NCBI GenBank assembly: GCA_015501605.1
Contig: JADNRZ010000014.1
Coordinates: 1-64,000, forward strand
Direction of reading: 5' to 3'
Source of the DNA: Panaeolus papilionaceus
Lineage: Eukaryota > Basidiomycota > Agaricomycetes > Agaricales
Length of the DNA stretch: 64,000 nucleotides
The notes beneath the pieces are model-generated. The model made no database searches, was not told the origin of the DNA, and saw only the letters and a list, made by a program, of their open reading frames with translations. Position numbers and translations under genes: made by a program. Positions 23,992 through 35,502 of this stretch are shown one piece after another; positions within the stretch are counted from its first letter, which is position 1; each line of letters opens with the position of its first letter.

Positions 23992-26605
23992 CTAAACATC
24001 CTCCACACTATCATCGGACGACGAAGGCGATGCTAAAATGACAACCCACTGCACATTGGTAGACAGGGACCACTTCGATGTTTTTTTCGAGTAGTAGGCG
24101 ACCAGAGTATAACCTACAACAGCAAATGATCCGATGGGTATCTCTTCATACCACCTAGGCAGCATTTCCCCCATCCTGGACAAATTCTTTGAGAAGTCAA
24201 AGGCGACATTGCGAGAGTCGTAGACAGGAACTGTGAATCGTTAGGACCCATAAAGCGTATACACGAGGACATGTACTCACTATGCTCATCATATCCTAGG
24301 GCTAATTGAAAATCTTTGGAAGATGAGGCATCCTTGTCCTGATTTTTCACGAACATTCCCTTACGAGAAGAGGAGGCGGGGGAACCTGAAATAAAGGGTG
24401 CTTAATTGCGATCACGATACTCGTAAGTATACACCAACCTTGACCTTTGACCGATTCAACGCGAGTACTAAATTTGAGAGCATCCTGCGCCAGTTGAGCG
24501 TGCATTGCATCCCGTCCGAAAACCATGCAAACCCAGCCACAAAAGCGTTCCCATTCTTGGGAGTGAAAAATGATAGAAAGGAATTTCTGTCGTACACCGC
24601 TGTTAACGGGAGCGCCGAGCACGAAAGACTCGGAGACATAGCCGGTGGATATACCGATTGCGGGAGAGTTCCCGCGGTACATGTTGAGTCGGGATGCACC
24701 TCCTACAATGACCTCCCGTAATTCCACATCCAAAGGAGAAGCACGGCTTGGGTTGACCCACTGATCCTGAACAACAAAATTAAGCGCACTAAATGCGACG
24801 CTGAAGGTGTGGACAACATGGTCAAATGAAAATTTAACATGAATAAAGACATTGGACTAACTCAATGTCCAATAGTTCGCATACATCCTCCCAAGCGGAG
24901 AAGGAGGTTTGGCCTTCACCGGGGATGTATGACCAAGGTATGAGTTGGCCTTCACTAAAGTCGAAAGCCAAATGATTAATGAATTCAGGTGTGGAGACAT
25001 AACACATACGTTAATGGGGGAAGAGTATGGTAAAAGTCCATTAAAAGAGGGTCTTGAATATTGACGTTGGTGACCTGGCACACGGGAGGTAATGTAGTAC
25101 ACTTGCGAAAGGGGGTATTGGCCCATTGCTGCCTGACAGGGCGAGACGGTGATGACGAAGACACCGCTGAGGGAGAAGCAGGAGAGATAGAGGCTGCGGC
25201 TTTAAGGTCCTTTATGGTTTTCCTCGGAGTCTTCTGAACAGAAGGAGAGGAGGATGGACCTGGAGAGCCAAGGCCGGCATCCGGAAGGTTCACTCTCAAT
25301 ATCTGACCTGTATTTGTAGGGGTGCTAGGAGCAGATGAGAGATGACCACGGACATGAACACGAGCGTCGAAAGGAGGGGTCACACTAGGAAACTCAATAA
25401 ATGAGAATTCAATCGACAAGATGATAACAAAAATACACACGGAGTAGGTAGCCCTGATATGTCCTTGCCCTTTCCTTTGTCCTTGGTGATACGCTTTTTG
25501 GGAGGAGGCGTAGAAGGGATAGGAGTATCCGTCGACATGGAAGATAAAACAGGAGCTGTTTCTGGGGCTGAAAAAGCAGGAAGGGCTTCGTTGTAGGGAG
25601 ATGCAAGAACAGAAGGTGAGCTAAAAGGGACCTTTAGTTATCGGATATGTAACAGAGATAGACACCAGCGTACACTTTCAGATCATTTTCCATAGCCCCA
25701 CGCAGGAAAGACAAAAACAAATCCTTGTTTTTTTCGAAAAATGTTTGGAGATCAGCATTGACACCCAACTCACGGGGAGCAGGAGTATCAACTTCTGTGG
25801 GGACGAGCTCCTTGGCTGTAGGCGTAATGGGGACCGCGCGAGCAGAGGATGGCTTATACGAAGTAGCCGGGGAGGCAGCATTGTCAAGAGGTCCATCGTT
25901 GTTGTCTTGCGCGTCTAGGGGACCATCGTCACTGTAATCCCCAATATGAGCAACACAACCATAAGAATTGCTATAGGCTCACATAAAGTCATCGTTCAGG
26001 TCGTAATGGTCAGGATCCAAATCGTCATCATCAGATGGGCCGCCATCAACCTCCATGGCTTCAGTGTCAACAAAAGACGACACAGATGCTCTAAGCCTCC
26101 TTGAAGGAACAGTAAAGTAAACATCAATTTGGGAGATTACGATAAGTCACATACTTTTTGGAAGGGAGGTCGTCATTGTCACAACCACGCACAGCAACGT
26201 TTCTAGTACGCTTGCTTGGAGGGACGGTGTGGGCTATCTCCTCTCTATGAAGAAAATAGTCAGGTAAAGTAGGGACTGCAAAAAATAAACATAACATACG
26301 CAATTTTGGCGCGAGTTGCGCGAGTTGTGCGCTTTTGAGGAGGCAAAATTTTGATACGAGACTTCGTAGCTTTGCCAACGAACATGGTGTCGTCAGGTTG
26401 AAGGGGATAATTGCTATGAGTTAAGCATCAGGAATGTCATAAAAGGTAATATCAGAGAGACGCACGCTAGGTCTTCTTCAGAAGCCGTTTCATCCAAGGA
26501 TGATACTACACCAGCCGAGCCATCCATGAGGGGACGAGAACCTGCGACAACAGCGGACTTTTTCACTGAAGGCTGGGAAATTTCTTGGGAGGTAGCAGCA
26601 AGCAT
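23992..26605 (-). CDS. Unknown-function nuclear-type protein, about 10 exons
   Basis: Start ATG 26605 (MLAATSQEISQP). I could follow joins through the first four introns: donors GTGCGT, GTATGT, GTATGT and GTGAGC. The encoded parts are in order: a Ser-rich start; a basic segment (SRIKILPPQKRTTRATRAKIA, then PSKRTRN); an acidic stretch (GGPSDDDDLDPDHYDLNDDF); a region with FFEKNKDLFLSFLRGAMEND; Pro/Ser-rich linkers with PPPKKRITKDKGKGKD; and a folded C-terminal part (WERFCGWVCMVFGRDAMHAQL; LPRWYEEIPIGSFAVVGYTL), ending VEDV at 23992. Possible nuclear localisation signals suggest a nuclear protein. It is divergent from the gene at 27015 across a 409-bp shared upstream region. Confidence 0.6.
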
Positions 26606-27014
26606 TGCAAAGTAGTTGCAGAAGAGTAGATGATAGCGATGAGACAAGAGGTGAATGAAGGATAGGGCCAATGGAGGATGCAAAGGAGTATTTATAGGAC
26701 ATTGTTTAGGGGTTATCTGAGGATCCAGAAGGATACATTGGGATAGGCGCGTGAAATGAAAGTTTGCTTGTGTCTTGGGGGTTAGGTCGATCAACTCAAA
26801 AACCGGTTGCGAAGCGGGTGTGATCTCCAAAAAACGGAAACAAATTTAATTAAAAAAATAATTTTTTTTTAAAAAAAAAAGGATCGATCCGAATGAAGGG
26901 AAACGGCGGGCGGGGTAGGTAGACGAACAAACGGATCAGAGACGAGGGCGGGTGTATGTTAACCCCTAAGCAAGTGGTTACAGTTCAAAAAAGGAACTCA
27001 CCAACATATATACC
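26606..27014. promoter_or_regulatory. Shared intergenic region of a divergent gene pair
   Basis: This 409-bp stretch separates the start codons of the minus gene (26605) and the plus gene (27015). It contains a T/A homopolymer tract at about 26848-26880, a common nucleosome-free promoter feature in fungi, so it probably drives both genes. No specific factor site is assigned. Confidence 0.45.
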
Positions 27015-28179
27015 ATGGGAGGAAACAGTCTCCAGTTAGCCAACATGAACACATTCTACAATGCAGATAAAGCCCGTGAGTATATTCTCAGATGTGTAAG
27101 GGCCAAATACTCACATATGCGCAGGAGAACAACTTCATTCGTTCTTGAATCGGGGGAAACAAGAGGAAGGGAGTTTCCCGCTCCTGAGCGAATTTTGTGT
27201 AAGTAACCAAATACTCCCCAGGTATAAAGTGCTTATGTGGAGATTCAAGGTGGAGGAAACAGATGTGATGGAGCAGTATCGCAGCCATCGGATGGTCCAA
27301 ATGAAAGAAGACGACCCTGCGGAGGTGAACGTGAGGATTCCGGGTATTATGTGTTGGAAGCTCTTACCGCCCGTGTCTAAGGAACTGTAAGTCAAGCAAT
27401 CACAAGCACGAACTCGTCTGAGTGCAACTTCTTAGGAGGGGTAATGTATCCCGCGCTCGCCAACAAGTCAAGGTGACGGGCTTGGGGTTGCCCGAATTCG
27501 ACGATATGAACATTAACCTCCAGGCGATCTATAAAAGGTTTAAAGCATGGCATGACGACAAACATGTTATCACATTCGAAGATGTTCCGTATGAAGGCCA
27601 CTACTCCATTGAAGCACATTGCCGCTATTTCACAGATCGCAGAAGTGCACCTATGGAGCAGGCGATTCCCTTTGGACATGAAGTGGACCCATTCCACTAC
27701 TTGGAAAGTAGTGCACCCGCAACGATGATTCATCTCCAAGACAACGAAGTTCAGTACTGTCGCAAGCAGTATGGGACTGATGGGACTGCGAGGTAGGCAA
27801 AACAAATGTAGTGTATGACAGAAAACACTAATAACGTTGCAGATACATGCCACTATCGCCCCAAGCTTTTCATACAGGTGATCTGGTAGAGTTATTAGTA
27901 TCATTTGTCTCCTACAGGGTTGGCAATGGTACGTACCGACTATTCTGTATCCTGCGATCAATTTCTCTGCTCTCGTCAGAGGTCCGGGATGTAAGTCATA
28001 TGAGCCCGTGTAGGGGTTTCAGGGTGTTGATAATTTTCATACAGGAATCTTTGCATAAATTACAAAGCGTCCAAGGGAATGTTGGTAAACGGAAAAGAGG
28101 AGGTCAGCACAGGGCAGCCTTGAAGCGACAGCTCATAGTGTATGATACCACAGAGGTGGACTCAGAGATGAACGGATGA
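27015..28179 (+). CDS. Unknown-function protein, 320 aa, five exons
   Basis: Complete model: exons 27015-27075, 27125-27386, 27436-27792, 27843-27990 and 28045-28179. All introns are GT-AG and 44-56 bp, and all joins stay in frame (963 nt with stop). The start has a strong context (CCATGG). The protein has no signal peptide or membrane segment. Features are WRFKVEETDVMEQYRSH, a conserved-looking core LQDNEVQYCRKQYGTDGTARY, FHTGDLVELLVSFVSYRV with LRSISLLSSE, and a basic tail (GKRKRGGQH). From memory, similar proteins occur in many copies in Agaricomycetes, without known function. It ends on TGA, showing that TGA is a normal stop here. Confidence 0.72.
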
Positions 28180-28730
28180 GCAATAGAAGTTACAAGGTCG
28201 ACAAGGATGACATTCAAAGTCAACGACAAGTTATTGACAAAGTTGTACGAAAAACATTATGACAGATCACATGACATGCAATAAGTTATCGCCCGAAAAG
28301 ACTTGCATTGTGTAAGCAGTATGGTTTCACGACATTATAGGAGGTGTGGAGGAAAAGGGGATGAGATGTTGGACATGATGAAACTAGTACGCATGTGTAT
28401 GTTTCAAAACCCATCAGTCGAGGTGCAGAAAATTTTAGCACTGGATACAAAAGCGGAAAAAATAGTGATCTGATGATCTCTAAAAGATCACCAACGCTGA
28501 GAAACGTAAAGATGAAAGCGGAAGCCGTAAGGGGAGTATTAGAGAAAAAAGGTAGGGGATCGAATATATCCATGATGTCGATAAAGTGAAATGGATTTCC
28601 GATAAATTACAAAAGTATGTAGCGCATAAACGTGCTTAAGAGCGGGACGGAGATCGGCAATGAGACCAAAGCAAATATATAACACCATCCTCTCTCGTTG
28701 ACCCGCCCACATACACCAGAGAGCCGCAAG
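28180..28730. other. Intergenic, nothing recognised
   Basis: Possible 3' UTR of the upstream gene and promoter of the downstream one. No supported ORF. Confidence 0.4.
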
Positions 28731-28858
28731 ATGCTGTTTAGAAACGGAGATACAGCGTACGAGGGGGATTGTTATGAAAGGTAAAAAACAATAAACGGCA
28801 GGAGATATTCAGGCAAGCTGACGTAGAAATATACAGTCACAAACGCATCAATTTTCAG

Positions 28859-29774
28859 ATTCTGTCCTACGTGGGGATTGAAACAGTGCTGACCATAGCC
28901 AAAGTTAGCCGGGCCACCCGCGCACGAGTTGAATCCTACATAGCGGAGAGTATGCCTATAGAGGAAGACATGAAGGAATTTTTTATCGGGCGGGAAGTGA
29001 AGATAGTACGAAGATTGCAGCATAAGACGGGGATGATTATATCGGGATCCTTTGCTCTGAAGTTCCTAACGCGACGCGCATTCGAGGGGAACTCGGACCT
29101 CGATTTATACGTAGGAAAAGAAGGCGCAGTCAAGATACTACGGTGGCTAAGAAGCATTGGTTATGTATTGAAACGAAGTTGGACAAGATGTCGTGGGCAG
29201 GTAGAGGAAAAGATGGAAGAGTATCTAGGTGTGGGAGCAAGTCTGGAGGCTGTATTGGATCACGAGCGAAACGGAAAGAAGGTGCAGATAATGGTAACCT
29301 TGGGCAGACCACTGGACGTCGTGTTGCAATACCATTCAAGTGAGTTCTTGGTGGATAATCGTATGAGATGATACTGAGGGGACATCAATGGGGACAGCGT
29401 GCGTTATGGTCATCATAACACACAACAAGTGTTACTGTTTATATCCAAAAGCGACGCTCATGGAGGGAAAGTCTCTCGTTATTTGTCGAGAGGGAAAGGC
29501 TCGCGGTCATAGTGAAAAGGCGTTGCAGAAGTATGAAGACCGCGGATGGAGCATCCTCTTTGAAGCAGGTACGGACAATGCGAGAACGTTTCCGGCGGGC
29601 TGGAGGTCAGTTCACGACAGGCATGCGTGGGTCATTCCATTGTCACCGGCATACCGCTCAAACGAATCACCGCTTGAGGAATATGCATGGAAGCTAAGGG
29701 AGGCATTGAAACAAAGTGGAGAATATGAGCACACTCTATCTATAGGGCCAGAAGACGACGCTAGACAGGAATAG
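28859..29774 (+). CDS. F-box/nucleotidyltransferase-like protein (first exon not resolved)
   Basis: The exon 28859-29339 starts after an acceptor (TTTTCAG) with ILSYVGIETVLTIAKVSRATR, which resembles the second half of an F-box. It continues with SGSFALKFLTRR and NSDLDLYV, the GS...DxD signature of a nucleotidyltransferase fold. A GT-AG intron at 29340-29397 joins QYHST to CVMVIITHNKCYCLYPKATL, and the frame ends at 29774. From memory, Agaricomycetes have many such proteins. Their role is unknown; enzymatic activity is inference from the motif only. The first exon probably lies near 28731 but the frame does not join cleanly. Confidence 0.6.
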
Positions 29775-29944
29775 AAAGAGCAAGACAGCAAGGGGAGGAG
29801 GGGTGGAAATCATCTAACAAAGAAAAACGTGGAATACATGAACATATGAAAAGGAGGAAAAGCAACGTAAGAGCAGGATAAGATTAATCACGTGATAAAA
29901 GTATAAAGGTGTGCGGAAACAGCCGGTAAAATCAGGTGAAAAGC
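29775..29944. other. Intergenic
   Basis: Short purine-rich sequence, no feature seen. Confidence 0.4.
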
Positions 29945-30323
29945 TTGGCAAAATAACATCTGTTTGAAGGCCGAAGCCTAAAGGCCTCGGAATCTGTGCA
30001 CCATGTGGTGCTGTAACTGCATGGACTCTATTTTCCAAAGCAGAATCTCCAACTAGCATACTTGAATTTTTGGCAGATGTCTACCCAACTCCTGAGGAGA
30101 GACCTGACTTTATTTGCATTGATAAAGCCTGCATGGTGTTACACACTGCAGTTACCAATGGAAGTTGGAACAGATTATGGAAGGATACAACCCAATTCAT
30201 TGTTAATGCATATCACTATATCAATCACAAAGCAACAGACCAACTTTGTTGCACATTCTGTAATCCTGCTCCTGCTGATGGTTCCCAGCCCAACCTTGTG
30301 ATTGTGGGATATAACAAGGATGG
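29945..30323 (+). pseudogene. CxC6-type KDZ-associated protein fragment
   Basis: The plus frame reads GLGICAPCGAVTAWTLFSKAES, then PDFICIDKACMVLHTAV and FIVNAYHYINHKATDQLC, then CNPAP. This corresponds to the region before and within the C-terminal domain of the CxC gene at 47661-49831 (there FFDNNCGVAK, TVDVFHFKLKH and CNPSG). The conserved Asp before the FH/YH motif is Asn here. An LTR starting TGTCAG at 30324 cuts the frame after NKDG. No continuation is found beyond the LTR. Confidence 0.7.
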
Positions 30324-30635
30324 TGTCAGGGGATCTCCTGCTACCTTCTATTCCTTTCCTTATTATCATCTCTCTGTCTCTCCTTTCTCTATTTCCTTTG
30401 CTCTATCTCATTATCTGGACATATCATGGACTCATAGATATTATATTACACTCTCCTTTAGTTGCTATTCATTCATTATTTAGTTGTTGCCACTGTTACA
30501 TAGTCATTCCTTTTTGTTTCCCTTTGTTTGTTTCCAAAGGCATTGTTTGGCATCAAGGCTGATGCCAATGCCAGCTCATCACTTAAATAGCTGTTTCACC
30601 TGGGTTTGGTCCTTTACCTCTTTCTCTTTGGATCT
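30324..30635 (+). repeat. Gypsy LTR (homologous part), probably solo
   Basis: Starts TGTCAGGGGATC and matches 6350-6652 over about 300 bp. It interrupts the CxC6 fragment. No gag or pol follows; the true 3' end is not resolved. Confidence 0.7.
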
Positions 30636-32104
30636 CCTCCAGGACTTGTGCATGTCTGAGGTGCCCTTACAGTTGCTGTGGTGAGATACAGAGCAGATAA
30701 TGCTCAGTTTAGGTGACCATTTTGAGCATTTCAAACATGTTTGCCTCTGCCAAAGAAAGGTAAGAAATGTGTATAAATACATCTTCAATACTACCTACAT
30801 AGGCACAATGCCTCCTAGTAAAAAACACTTTCCTCCTCCCTATACACATCTTGCTTCTGATGAGGTCCATGATCTTCTCATGAATCATGCTGTGCTGCTC
30901 TACAAAGCAGAGTAGAAACCCTGTACATGTGACAAATCTTGTAATACTTCCATGGGCTACCACACTGTTTAAAACATCACCCTAAAGGAATTTTTTCTCA
31001 AAACTGGTGTATTAATTGTGCTTTTACACTGTATGCTCCAAAATTGGGTTGCAGGGAAGTGGACTTGTGCTGAGATAGTAGAATAACAGACTCACTGGGT
31101 TTCAATTCACATGGTGTATCACAGCATAGTGATTGCCATCACATCCACTCCCAACACCTTTTTCTTCCTCCTGACCTCAATTTGCTATATTTTTCTTGAT
31201 TTTTTTTTATAGACAGTTGTACCATGTATACTTTTGATTCCCTCTGCTTTTTTTTTTATGTATGTTTTTATGTTCGAAAAATTTTAATTTATTAATTTAG
31301 TGTATCATATGACAGGGGAACACTGTCTATAATTTTACTTTTTTGAAAACACAGAATATATATATATTGGATCCAGGTTTATTGTCCAGTAGAGAAGCTT
31401 TATGTAGGACATCAGTACATTAGTTGTATACTACTTTCATTAAATGAGAGAGTTGTTTACCCTCCTATCAGGGCTCATCCTAAGTGATTGCTCCCCTTTA
31501 GGACTGGCATGGAAACACTATAGAATATATCTAATTGACCAAGAGCAATGTTCTATAGTTTAGAATCTAGGTATAGATGTGTGAGTGTGAGGTTATTGAG
31601 CTGCTTGTCATTGCTGGATTTTGATTACATAACCCATGCTAGTTCCTAGTGGCTGCTACCTTATGTATTCCCTCCTCTTTTTATCTTACTCATTTGGCTA
31701 AATTACAGAACAATACAGGCTGACAAGAATATGGGTAAGAAGTGGAAGGAGCACAGATGAAGGTGTTGAAAAGGCAAAAAAAGTGGACTATTAAAAGAAG
31801 AGGGAAAGAAAGGAGAAGGAGAGAAAGAAAGCAGGAGGAAGTAGAGAGAGCATGGGTGAAAGTAATGACATGGCAGCTATAGAGGGTGTTCAGCACAGTG
31901 ACAGCACAACATAATACATACCAATACCAGCCTATAAATGCTCCCTATGCTCATCAACTCCTACATGAACCTTGAGACAAGAGAAGAGAAGAGAGAGATG
32001 ATGAGGGAGGAGAATAGAGGAGAGAATGGGTGGGGGAATGGTGGTGGAAGGAAAGAAAGAAGTGATGATGTGGCAGTCAATAACATGCTCCAATATTTGA
32101 GCTG
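30636..32104. other. A+T-rich non-coding DNA
   Basis: No supported gene. There are polypurine stretches near 31790-31860 and 31975-32070. A short block at about 31625-31665 (GTTCCTAGTGGCTGCTACCTT) also occurs at 52999-53020 and marks a dispersed repeat. Confidence 0.4.
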
Positions 32105-32490
32105 GAGCACAGGAAAATGGACTTAGACATTTTCAAAACATGGTTCTGCAGCATAAACTCACTACTACCCTTTACACTGAATGCTTAGACATGATTTATA
32201 TATTGAAATGATGCTAAAAATAAGGGCTTTCCATTGGTATATAAATTGGTATTTTATTTTGCATATCTGCAGTCAGAAATGTACATTTACTGCAAAGAGA
32301 GAAGGAAAACATCAAAATACATGATCATATAATTATTATTGTTTTGTTTAAAAATATACATTAAATAGCCCTTATTTTTACAGTCATTTTGGTATATATA
32401 TCATTGTATGATATGTAGTGCAAGCACCATTTTTGAATATATGACTATAATTGATTTTATTGAAATGCACAAGTCCATTTTCCCACACTC
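32105..32490. mobile_element. MITE of 386 bp
   Basis: Terminal inverted repeats GAG..GGAAAATGGACTT at both ends (32105 and, inverted, 32490), plus an internal inverted block (AAATAAGGGCT / AGCCCTTATTT). No ORF, and the target duplication is not evident. Confidence 0.55.
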
Positions 32491-32796
32491 CGACCTTTTG
32501 GCTTTTGGCTAGTGTTTATTTACACCACACTGGTTTTGAAAAGATATAGTTCTCAGAGTAATGAAAATAGAGTACTATGTAGACCCAGTGTCTAAATATA
32601 AAATACAAATGATTCTCAAAGTTTCTGAAGCTACCCAGAGTGTTTTCAAAGTTGCCAAAGCTACCCAGAGGAGTTCCAAATCTACCTAGAGTGGTTCCAG
32701 AGGTCCAAAAGTCTTCCAGAGAGTTTTAAAAGTGCAAAAGTTACTGGAAGACTTTTCAAAGGCTCTATTTCCTAGGACTCTTTTTCTGATGACTTT

Positions 32797-32927
32797 GTGT
32801 CAATTGACAGTCAGTTGTGACTTCCAATCAAAAAAAACCCCAAACAGCTAAAAACACTTTTTGAAAAAGTCAATCAAAAGTCAACTGACAGTCAGTCAAT
32901 CAAATTACCTAGGCTGGTGCAAAGCAC
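32797..32927. repeat. Short copy of the GTCAACTGA-repeat TIR family
   Basis: Contains the CCCCAAACAGCT and AAACACTTTTTG blocks, TCAACTGACAGTCA repeats and the CCTAGGCTGGTGCAAAGCAC end, as in the element at 9889-11745. It appears to be one end only or an internally deleted copy. Confidence 0.6.
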
Positions 32928-34400
32928 TGGAAATGTCTGAAAAAGATCTGAGAGGTCATCAGAATCAGTAACCAAGACTGGGATCTACTTTAGAGTGCTA
33001 AAGAGCCAAATGTTCAATGAGCTGCCATTGATGTAAGTCAGTAGCTGTGCCCATTATAGTCCCAATATTAATGTGATGTCTCTTCTCTCAAGCTTCTCTG
33101 GAACTCTCTCACCCAAGATCCAATGTATCAGATGGTTGTCTTGTATCCTGATCAGATATTAAAAGGTAGCCACATTGGTGTCTATTGTAATAGATTGACC
33201 AATAACCAACCCTCAAATGCAAGAAGGACTACTCCTTCAATACTGGACCATGAGGAAGTATACCAGGGCTCATGCAGAATGATTGGCTGTTGATCAGGGA
33301 GATTCCATCCAGAGTACACCAATTTATAGACTGTTTCTCCAATAGCATGATCATAGTGATCCATCTGAGAATCTCAATCCCTTTTTTCTCATCTTGATGG
33401 CTCACAACATATTCTCTTAGTACAAATGTGCTCTGCAGCACATGCAATGTCCATGTGAAACTGTGTCCAACTTGATTAACAATGTTATCAAGTGGCTGAG
33501 TCAATCTATCACTTCAAAACCAATGCAACACAGACCCCTGTAGCTCAGCAGGCTTCTGTGTCAGCCCTGGTACACCTCCTTATGGTCCAGTATTCACTGT
33601 AGGCCCATAAAAGAAGGTTTAACCTTCTAGAGGGTATATTGGGCATAGAATTCCTCAGTTTATGGGAGGTTTATTCTCCAGTCTCAATCCCAAAACATTT
33701 GAAATAGAGTAAATGTCCCTGAGTAAGGAAAAAACCATTTGGGAAACCCACCTGAAGATAACATAAATGACCCACCTCTGAAACACTGAAAAGGGAAGTG
33801 CATGAATTGAAGGAAAGATGTGTTAGCAATGGAGGACTGTTCGCAGATTTGAGGTTATATTGGATGATATACATTTTTTACATGAAAAAAAAAAGATGAG
33901 CATAGCACTTGCAACATGTCACACAAGCTAGAGCTATTTTAGGGCTGAATATGAATCAAGTGTACTTGCTGATTGTGCTAGTCTTGCTGATAGTAAACTT
34001 CATGTAATGAAACACTGCAGAAGTTACTGTTAGTGAGGCACTAGATGCAATGCACAATATCAATTACTCACCAAACCATACAAAAAAAAAAAGCAATAAG
34101 CCTGCAAAACCCTCCATAAGAAAGTGCCTTAGTGGAATCTATATTTGTGCCACTGAACTCCAGTTAGCCATAAGTTGAAATGGAAAATATACATGAGCCA
34201 CACATACCTTTTGAACGAAAATTTATTGATAATTGTAATGAGAAATGTGAGCAGAGTTGTAGATGGTGAAGAAGCTTGGATATCTGTTGTAGAGATGATC
34301 TGTTAGTAAGAGAATGTATAATGATTGATGCCACATACCTTGTATATTGTAAATGTACAAAAATAGTGTTGAACTGCAGTTGTTGATAATAGTTGGAGGT
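32928..34400. other. Non-coding, nothing recognised
   Basis: A+T-rich with scattered short ORFs and no family signature. Confidence 0.35.
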
Positions 34401-35212
34401 TGTACTGGCCCAGGTGGTTCAATCAACTGTTGATTGACACAAATCAGTTTATCATGAATATTTGATTTCTGATTAAAGTGCAAGTCTATTGTGTGCTGTG
34501 ACAAGAAATGTGACAATCTGCTGTCACACCTTCCACTAGTCTATGTTACCATGTGTCACACCCTTAGTAATAATATATCTTTTGCTTGAATTGTTCCATA
34601 GTGTTTGTGACAATAAATGTGATAGTCTATACATCTTGTCACATGTCACACTCTGATTCAATATGAAATTGTATAACCCTGCTGTGACACTAGTGAAGTA
34701 TTTGTATGTATATGTAGATGTGACCAACTATGATTGTCACATGTCTCAGATCTAGCTACATTAGTATGTGATGTGGTATTACAAGTAAAATATGTATATA
34801 TGTAAATGTGACCTAACATGACTGTCACATGTCACATAGTTGTCTGTGACAGATAGTGTCTAGCAGTGATACAAAAAATTAGCAGTGACATGTATAGATG
34901 TCACAGATTTAGCTAAATTAGAAAATACCTACAATGAGAGAAGAAAACATAAGTTGACTGTGACAGTTGATCAACAATGTTGGTCAATCAACAGGTCTGA
35001 GACAAAATTCAGTTGTTGGTTAAAATTTGGCAGAGGAACTGGGAGTGGACTGACTGTCAACTGAAAGTCGATCAACACTAAGGTGACATTCTACCCTGAA
35101 AGTCACATTTATGTAAAAATACCAGACCAACACTCAACCAACTTTCAGTCAACTTTTGATTGACCATCTGACTGTCAATCAAAAGTTGGTTGAATTACCT
35201 GGGCTGTTGCAA
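34401..35212. mobile_element. TIR element related to 10023-11550
   Basis: Ends read TTGTACTGGCCCAGGTGGTTC and, inverted, TTGCAACAGCCCAGGTAATTC. The interior is rich in TGTGACA and TTGATTGAC motifs. It lacks the hAT-like MITE found in the relative and so gives the empty-site sequence for it. Non-autonomous. Confidence 0.7.
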
Positions 35213-35502
35213 AGTCCTCTCTAAAGCAATGTTTAATAGGAGAAGTGATTGCTGGAAGTTGGCTGTCATTGTCATTATCATCTTCGGTGATAAGGAAGGA
35301 ACTGGTATTGGCTGGTTGGGATTGGAACAGTTGGGAGCACATTTACAAGGGGGCATTGGTATCTCAGGAGTGGATGGTACTTCACAGACTGCCTAGAATA
35401 GGCTCTCTTATATATTTACAATGTAGTCTTTTCATGGAAGATGGTAAAATGTTGGTGAATTTATAGCAAATATTTTGTATTGCTGGAATATCACTGGAAC
35501 TA
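35213..35502. other. Short spacer between elements
   Basis: No feature recognised. Confidence 0.35.

Noticed and set aside
27392..27961. 189-codon ORF on the minus strand
   Set aside because: It is the antisense shadow of exons of the plus-strand gene at 27015-28179, whose five exons join cleanly.
31790..32070. Purine-rich tracts as regulatory or replication elements
   Set aside because: Simple low-complexity sequence without further support.
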